NCBI GenBank assembly: GCA_964577295.1 | Contig: CAZNYN010000004.1 | Span: 1 to 64,000, forward strand | Origin: CAZNYN01 sp964577295 | GTDB lineage: Bacteria; Synergistota; Synergistia; Synergistales; Synergistaceae | Length of the DNA stretch: 64,000 nucleotides | Direction: 5' to 3' | In this document: one piece after another, positions 62,507 to 64,000 of the stretch | Position numbering within the stretch: position 1 is the first letter of the stretch | Layout of the letters: each line of letters starts with the position of its first letter | The notes under the pieces: generated by a model | The model's database searches: none | Told to the model about the DNA's origin: nothing | Seen by the model: only the letters and a program-made list of their open reading frames with translations | Program-made: the position numbers and the translations under genes

Positions 62507-64000
62507 GCTTTCAGGAATATCCATTTATTCTGGGCACTGCAGGACACATAGACCACGGCAAGACAGCGCTGGTCCGCGCGCTCTCCGGCATTGAGTGCGA
62601 CCGCCTCTCGGAGGAAAAAAGACGCGGCATGACCATAGAGCTCGGCTTCGCCCCTCTGGTTCTGCCGTCGGGAAAGACGATAAGCATTGTAGATGTCCCC
62701 GGACATGAAAAATTTATACGCCAGATGGTTGCCGGAGCGGCGGGAATCGATGCCGTCATGCTTGTCGTTGCGGCCGATGACGGTGTTATGCCTCAGACAA
62801 AGGAACACCTTGAAATATTGACTCTGCTCGGGATAAAAAACGGAATCACAGTCATAAACAAAGTAGACCTCGTGGACGAGGAGATGCTCGAAATTGCGGA
62901 AGATGATGTCCGCTCGCTCATAGCAGGGACATTCCTTGAAAAGCACCCGGTTATGCCAGTCTCTGCCATCACGGGGCAGGGAGTTGATGAACTGAAAGAG
63001 GCACTGCAGAAAATGGTCGAATCCTCAAAGCAGAGAAGCCGCGACGGAGCATTTTTCCTTCCTGTAGACAGAGCCTTTCACATCTCGGGCTTCGGAACGG
63101 TTATTACCGGTACTGCATTTAACGGAGTGCTCAACGAGGGAGACGAAGTGGAAGTTCTGCCAGCCAAAATCATATCGAAAGTGCGCTCGGTACAGGTTCA
63201 CGGGGAATCTGTCAAGAGTGCCTATGCCGGGCAGAGAGTCGCCGTCAACCTTTCGGGTGCCACGCTTGACGATGTCAGCCGCGGCGATGTCATAGCAGCA
63301 AAAGGCTGTTTTGCGCCGACAGAGTGTATTGACGTTTTTGTAAACGTTCTGCCTTCATTTACCGAGCCGATAGAGCACTGGCAGAGGCTTAGACTTCACA
63401 TAGGAACATCAGATGTCGTAGTCAGAATATCCCTGCTTGACAGAGACAAAATACTCCCCGGCGAAAGCTGCATAGCTCAGCTTCTTCCCGAAGAGCCCAT
63501 AACTGTGGCATGGGACAGCCATTTTATACTGAGAACATACAGCCCGCTGAAAACGGTGGCGGGCGGAACAGTTCTCCTCCCCCTTGCGGAAAGGCCGAAA
63601 AGCAAAGCGGCAAGAGCTTCTCTTGTCACATTCCTGAATACAGTCTCAAAAGAAATATCGGACAGGGAGAGATTACTTGCTCTTATACAGTACAAAGGGA
63701 CAGTAAGGCAGGACGAGGCAAAAATTTTAACAGAGATAGATTCTCACAAAATGCTGGGTCACATATCGAGCCTTGAGTCAAAAGATGCAATAGGTGTTAT
63801 CAAGAGCGGAGAATCGGTGCTTGTATCTCTCCAAATGATGGAAGAAATAAAAGACAAATTATGCAGAGAGCTCGACTCTTTCCACAAGTCGCACCCGGAA
63901 AGAAAGGGAATGGGCATAGAGGAAGTGTGTCGCGCAATATCCGAGCCTGACGGAAAATTTGTAAAAGAGCTTATGAAACTCTTTGCGAAAAAGAATTGGA
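62503..64000 (+). CDS. selB: Selenocysteine-specific elongation factor SelB (partial)
   Basis: The reading frame runs off the window after 499 codons. The GTPase has G1 AGHIDHGKTAL, G3 DVPGHEKFI and G4 NKVDL, then two beta-barrel domains (HISGFGTVITGTAFNGVL) and the start of the C-terminal winged-helix region that binds the SECIS hairpin. With selA it shows the cell inserts selenocysteine at UGA. Confidence 0.94.
   Translation, partial: MSFQEYPFILGTAGHIDHGKTALVRALSGIECDRLSEEKRRGMTIELGFAPLVLPSGKTISIVDVPGHEKFIRQMVAGAAGIDAVMLVVAADDGVMPQTKEHLEILTLLGIKNGITVINKVDLVDEEMLEIAEDDVRSLIAGTFLEKHPVMPVSAITGQGVDELKEALQKMVESSKQRSRDGAFFLPVDRAFHISGFGTVITGTAFNGVLNEGDEVEVLPAKIISKVRSVQVHGESVKSAYAGQRVAVNLSGATLDDVSRGDVIAAKGCFAPTECIDVFVNVLPSFTEPIEHWQRLRLHIGTSDVVVRISLLDRDKILPGESCIAQLLPEEPITVAWDSHFILRTYSPLKTVAGGTVLLPLAERPKSKAARASLVTFLNTVSKEISDRERLLALIQYKGTVRQDEAKILTEIDSHKMLGHISSLESKDAIGVIKSGESVLVSLQMMEEIKDKLCRELDSFHKSHPERKGMGIEEVCRAISEPDGKFVKELMKLFAKKNW

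Overview
The window looks like chromosome of a strictly anaerobic, amino-acid-fermenting diderm, most probably a member of the Synergistota (Synergistes/Cloacibacillus type). This is inference from gene content, not a database match. The signs are LPS transport genes (lptA, lptB) next to a FapR/FabK-type fatty acid operon, a trimeric electron-bifurcating-type [FeFe]-hydrogenase behind rex, a branched-chain amino acid importer and selenocysteine insertion genes. TTG starts are frequent. I saw no rRNA, tRNA, IS element or CRISPR array.

Layout. 1-473: partial unknown gene on the minus strand. 0.7-8.3 kb: fapR-plsX-fabH-fabK-fabD-fabG-acpP-fabF-rnc, with a palindrome at the fapR promoter. 8.35-12.9 kb: pyrR-pyrB-pyrC-pyrF-pyrE with two apparent attenuators; the first contains a 29-codon leader ORF that stops inside the terminator loop. 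12.9-18.8 kb: envelope genes (TroA-like protein, lptA, lptB, murJ), two small unknowns and tsaD. 18.9-23.9 kb: rex and the hydrogenase genes. 24.0-26.4 kb: ureohydrolase, glutaredoxin-like protein and cysteine synthase. 26.4-38.0 kb (minus): the 11-gene purine operon purS-Q-L-F-C-F2-M-N-H-D-E, whose second PurF has lost its glutaminase nucleophile. 38.4-43.1 kb: livJHMGF. 43.1-50.9 kb: a structured leader followed by hydE, NifH-like, NifD-like and NifK-like genes and an iron-type ABC importer whose ATPase carries a C-terminal TM1266 (iron-only hydrogenase regulator) domain. 51.0-53.4 kb: malic enzyme and lysA. 53.5-57.9 kb (minus): a PQQ-repeat protein and an arsenic operon containing the debris of deleted genes. 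58.1-64.0 kb: lepA, hemW, selA and a partial selB.

How the parts work together. The fab, pyr and pur blocks are near-complete pathways (no pyrD/K, carAB, purB or purK in view). Rex would tie hydrogenase expression to NADH/NAD+. The most intriguing block is 43.1-50.9 kb. It joins an H-cluster maturase (HydE), a nitrogenase-like reductase/catalytic pair, a metal/cofactor-type importer and a hydrogenase-linked sensory domain in one transcription unit, under what appears to be a riboswitch-like attenuator. I know of no characterised function for this combination.
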